Shown here in pieces: positions 31,546 through 33,064 of a stretch of DNA of 33,064 nt (the first letter of the stretch is position 1; the number at the start of each line of letters is the position of its first letter). The stretch is from contig CAZVWR010000035.1 in assembly GCA_964630905.1 (NCBI GenBank), forward strand, positions 1-33,064. Direction: 5' to 3'. The notes under the pieces were generated by a model. The model ran no database searches. It was not told the origin of the DNA and saw only the letters and a program-made list of their open reading frames with translations. Origin of the DNA: JAGOEX01 sp964630905 (lineage in GTDB: Bacteria; UBP6; UBA1177). Made by a program: the position numbers and the translations under genes.

Positions 31546-33064
31546 GTGACAAAGAAAAAGATGCTTCTCATGGGTGATGAGGCGATCGCTCAGGGTGCGA
31601 TGGATGCCGGTGCGTCTGGCTTTTATGCCTATCCGGGAACTCCGTCAACAGAAATAATGGAATTTGTTCAGCATTCAAAGTTCGCGGCAGCCAGGAATAT
31701 TCACAGAACATGGTCTGCAAATGAAAAGACAGCCGTTGAAGGTGCTCTCGGCATGAGCTATGCGGGCAAAAGGACAATGTCGATGATGAAACATGTCGGT
31801 CTCAATGTTGCGATGGACCCGTTTGTCAACTCCGGCATCACCGGTGCGAATGGCGGTTGTATCGTCACTGTTGCTGATGATCCGAGCATGCACTCTTCAC
31901 AGGATGAGCAGGATTCAAGGATACTTGGCAAGTTTGCTTTGATGCCTATACTTGAACCGTCAAATCAGCAGGAAGCATATGACATGCCTTTTTATGCTTA
32001 TGAGATCTCTGAAAAATATAAAGTTCCTGTGATGATGAGAGTCACGACGAGACTTGCCCATTCAAGGGCCGGTGTTGAAGTGAGAGAGCCGCTTCCACAG
32101 AATGAAATGAAACTTCCTGAAGACAAAAGGCAGTTTGTCCTTCTTCCTGCAATTGCAAGAAAGAGATATAAAATGCTCCTTGAAAATCAGAAGAACTTCC
32201 TTGCAGAGTCTGAAAACGCGGGCTGGAATAAGTATATAGATGGAAAAGACAAAACACGCGGAATAATCGCCTGCGGTCTGGCTTATAACTATCTTATGGA
32301 AAATTATCCTGACGGTTGCCCCCATCCTGTTATAAAGCTTTCTCAATATCCTGCTCCGAAGAACATGATAAAGAAACTCGTTGAAGAGTGCGGTGAAATT
32401 CTTGTTCTTGAAGATGGTATGCCGATGGTGGAAGAAGACCTTCGCGGACTTCTTGACCGTGATGTGAAAGTCAAAGGGAGAATAACAGGTGAGCTTCCAA
32501 GAGACGGAGAGCTCAATCCGAACATCGTGGCAAAAGCGCTCGGACTTAAAGATGTTGAAGGTGATGCAGTTCCCGCTATTGTTGCACCGAGACCTCCGAA
32601 GCTCTGCACAGGCTGTGGACATGCTGATATGTACAATGCTCTGAATGCGGCTGTAAAGGCAAAATATGGTGACGGACATGTTTTCAGCGACATCGGATGT
32701 TATACGCTCGGTGCCCTTCCGCCTTTTGAAGCGATCAACAGCTGTGTTGACATGGGTGCATCGATCACAATGGCAAAAGGTGCCGCCGATGCAGGCCTTT
32801 TCCCGGCTGTTGCTGTAATAGGCGACTCTACTTTCTGTCACAGCGGAATGACATCTCTCCTTGATGCCATTATGGATAACAGCAACATAATAGTTTTCAT
32901 CGCTGACAACTCGACAACTGGTATGACAGGCGGGCAGAAATCGCACGCTGAGGGCAGGGTTATCCAGATAGTTACAGGGCTCGGTGTCGATCCGGCTCAT
33001 ATCAGGGTTATAAATCCGGTAAGGAAAAATCACGAGGAATTTGTTAAAATAATCAACGAAGAGC
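31546..33064 (+). CDS. iorA: Indolepyruvate:ferredoxin oxidoreductase, alpha subunit (partial)
   Basis: The start is GTG 31546, with TTGGAGG five bases upstream; ATG 31561 is an in-frame alternative. 506 residues are visible and the gene runs off the window. Order: pyruvate-oxidoreductase-type N-terminal domain (GDEAIAQGAMDAGASGFYAYPGTPSTEI, then VADDPSMHSSQDEQDSR), middle domain, and TPP-binding domain with LCTGCGHADMYNALN and GDSTFCHSGMTSLLDAI then IADNSTTGMTGGQ. Normally ~600 residues with a C-terminal ferredoxin domain, which would lie outside. The enzyme oxidises aryl pyruvates from aromatic amino acids to aryl-acetyl-CoA, reducing ferredoxin. The beta subunit probably follows. Oxygen-sensitive enzyme, hence the anaerobe inference. 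Confidence 0.95.
   Translation, partial: MTKKKMLLMGDEAIAQGAMDAGASGFYAYPGTPSTEIMEFVQHSKFAAARNIHRTWSANEKTAVEGALGMSYAGKRTMSMMKHVGLNVAMDPFVNSGITGANGGCIVTVADDPSMHSSQDEQDSRILGKFALMPILEPSNQQEAYDMPFYAYEISEKYKVPVMMRVTTRLAHSRAGVEVREPLPQNEMKLPEDKRQFVLLPAIARKRYKMLLENQKNFLAESENAGWNKYIDGKDKTRGIIACGLAYNYLMENYPDGCPHPVIKLSQYPAPKNMIKKLVEECGEILVLEDGMPMVEEDLRGLLDRDVKVKGRITGELPRDGELNPNIVAKALGLKDVEGDAVPAIVAPRPPKLCTGCGHADMYNALNAAVKAKYGDGHVFSDIGCYTLGALPPFEAINSCVDMGASITMAKGAADAGLFPAVAVIGDSTFCHSGMTSLLDAIMDNSNIIVFIADNSTTGMTGGQKSHAEGRVIQIVTGLGVDPAHIRVINPVRKNHEEFVKIINEE

Noticed and set aside
32062..33033. A 323-codon open frame on the minus strand opposite iorA
   Set aside because: It is wholly antisense to a clear iorA, has a Cys/His/Arg-rich composition with no family features and no ribosome site.

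Overview
The window looks like a piece of the chromosome of an uncultured, anaerobic, fermentative, diderm (Gram-negative) bacterium of moderate to low GC. The evidence is: several lipoproteins with clear lipoboxes; putative outer-membrane proteins ending in phenylalanine; butyrate kinase next to indolepyruvate:ferredoxin oxidoreductase; a radical SAM enzyme; and no respiratory genes. Lipoproteins with long Asp/Glu/Pro/Thr linkers recall deltaproteobacterial or myxococcal-type metagenome genomes, but I cannot assign a phylum from this sequence.

Layout. 1-3.5 kb: the 3' end of a plus-strand gene, then a three-gene minus-strand operon of envelope proteins, two of them paralogous barrel-like proteins and one with eight 24-bp repeats. 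3.6-8.5 kb: an operon of enolase, an APC/SLC12-like permease and an ATP-type phosphofructokinase. 8.5-16.5 kb: an accessory region with a Fic protein, two kinds of small cupin, a nuclease-helicase (PD-(D/E)xK plus DUF2075), two small unknown genes, a truncated cupin copy, a DUF1016/YhcG-like nuclease and DinD. Dispersed palindromes of the GTAGGGGCGAAC type punctuate this region, and inverted copies of a 26-bp sequence bracket 10.28-15.67 kb. 15.8-22 kb: secreted lipoproteins (InlB-like repeat, EEP-family phosphodiesterase, two parallel beta-helix proteins), a CoA-binding protein and a radical SAM protein. 22-26.8 kb: a compact minus-strand operon of split transketolase (two genes), a RuBisCO-like protein and a soluble GAF-PAS histidine kinase. 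27-30 kb: two exported proteins and a second DUF1016 nuclease. 30.4 kb to the end: butyrate kinase and indolepyruvate:ferredoxin oxidoreductase alpha subunit, cut by the window end.

The best candidate for an undescribed system is the four-gene operon at 22009-26766. A RuBisCO-like protein that has lost several carboxylase residues is translationally coupled to a histidine kinase and preceded by a two-subunit transketolase with unusual motifs, all behind one good promoter. I infer a sugar- or sugar-acid-phosphate pathway in which the RuBisCO-like protein does enolate chemistry (decarboxylation or isomerisation) and the transketolase moves two carbons, possibly related to apiose/apionate catabolism. 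The substrate is unknown. The second candidate is the defence-like island between the inverted repeats.

Many genes here use TTG or GTG starts with good Shine-Dalgarno sequences. In at least four cases an in-frame ATGGAG just upstream is really the Shine-Dalgarno sequence, so starts were chosen by ribosome-binding-site position.
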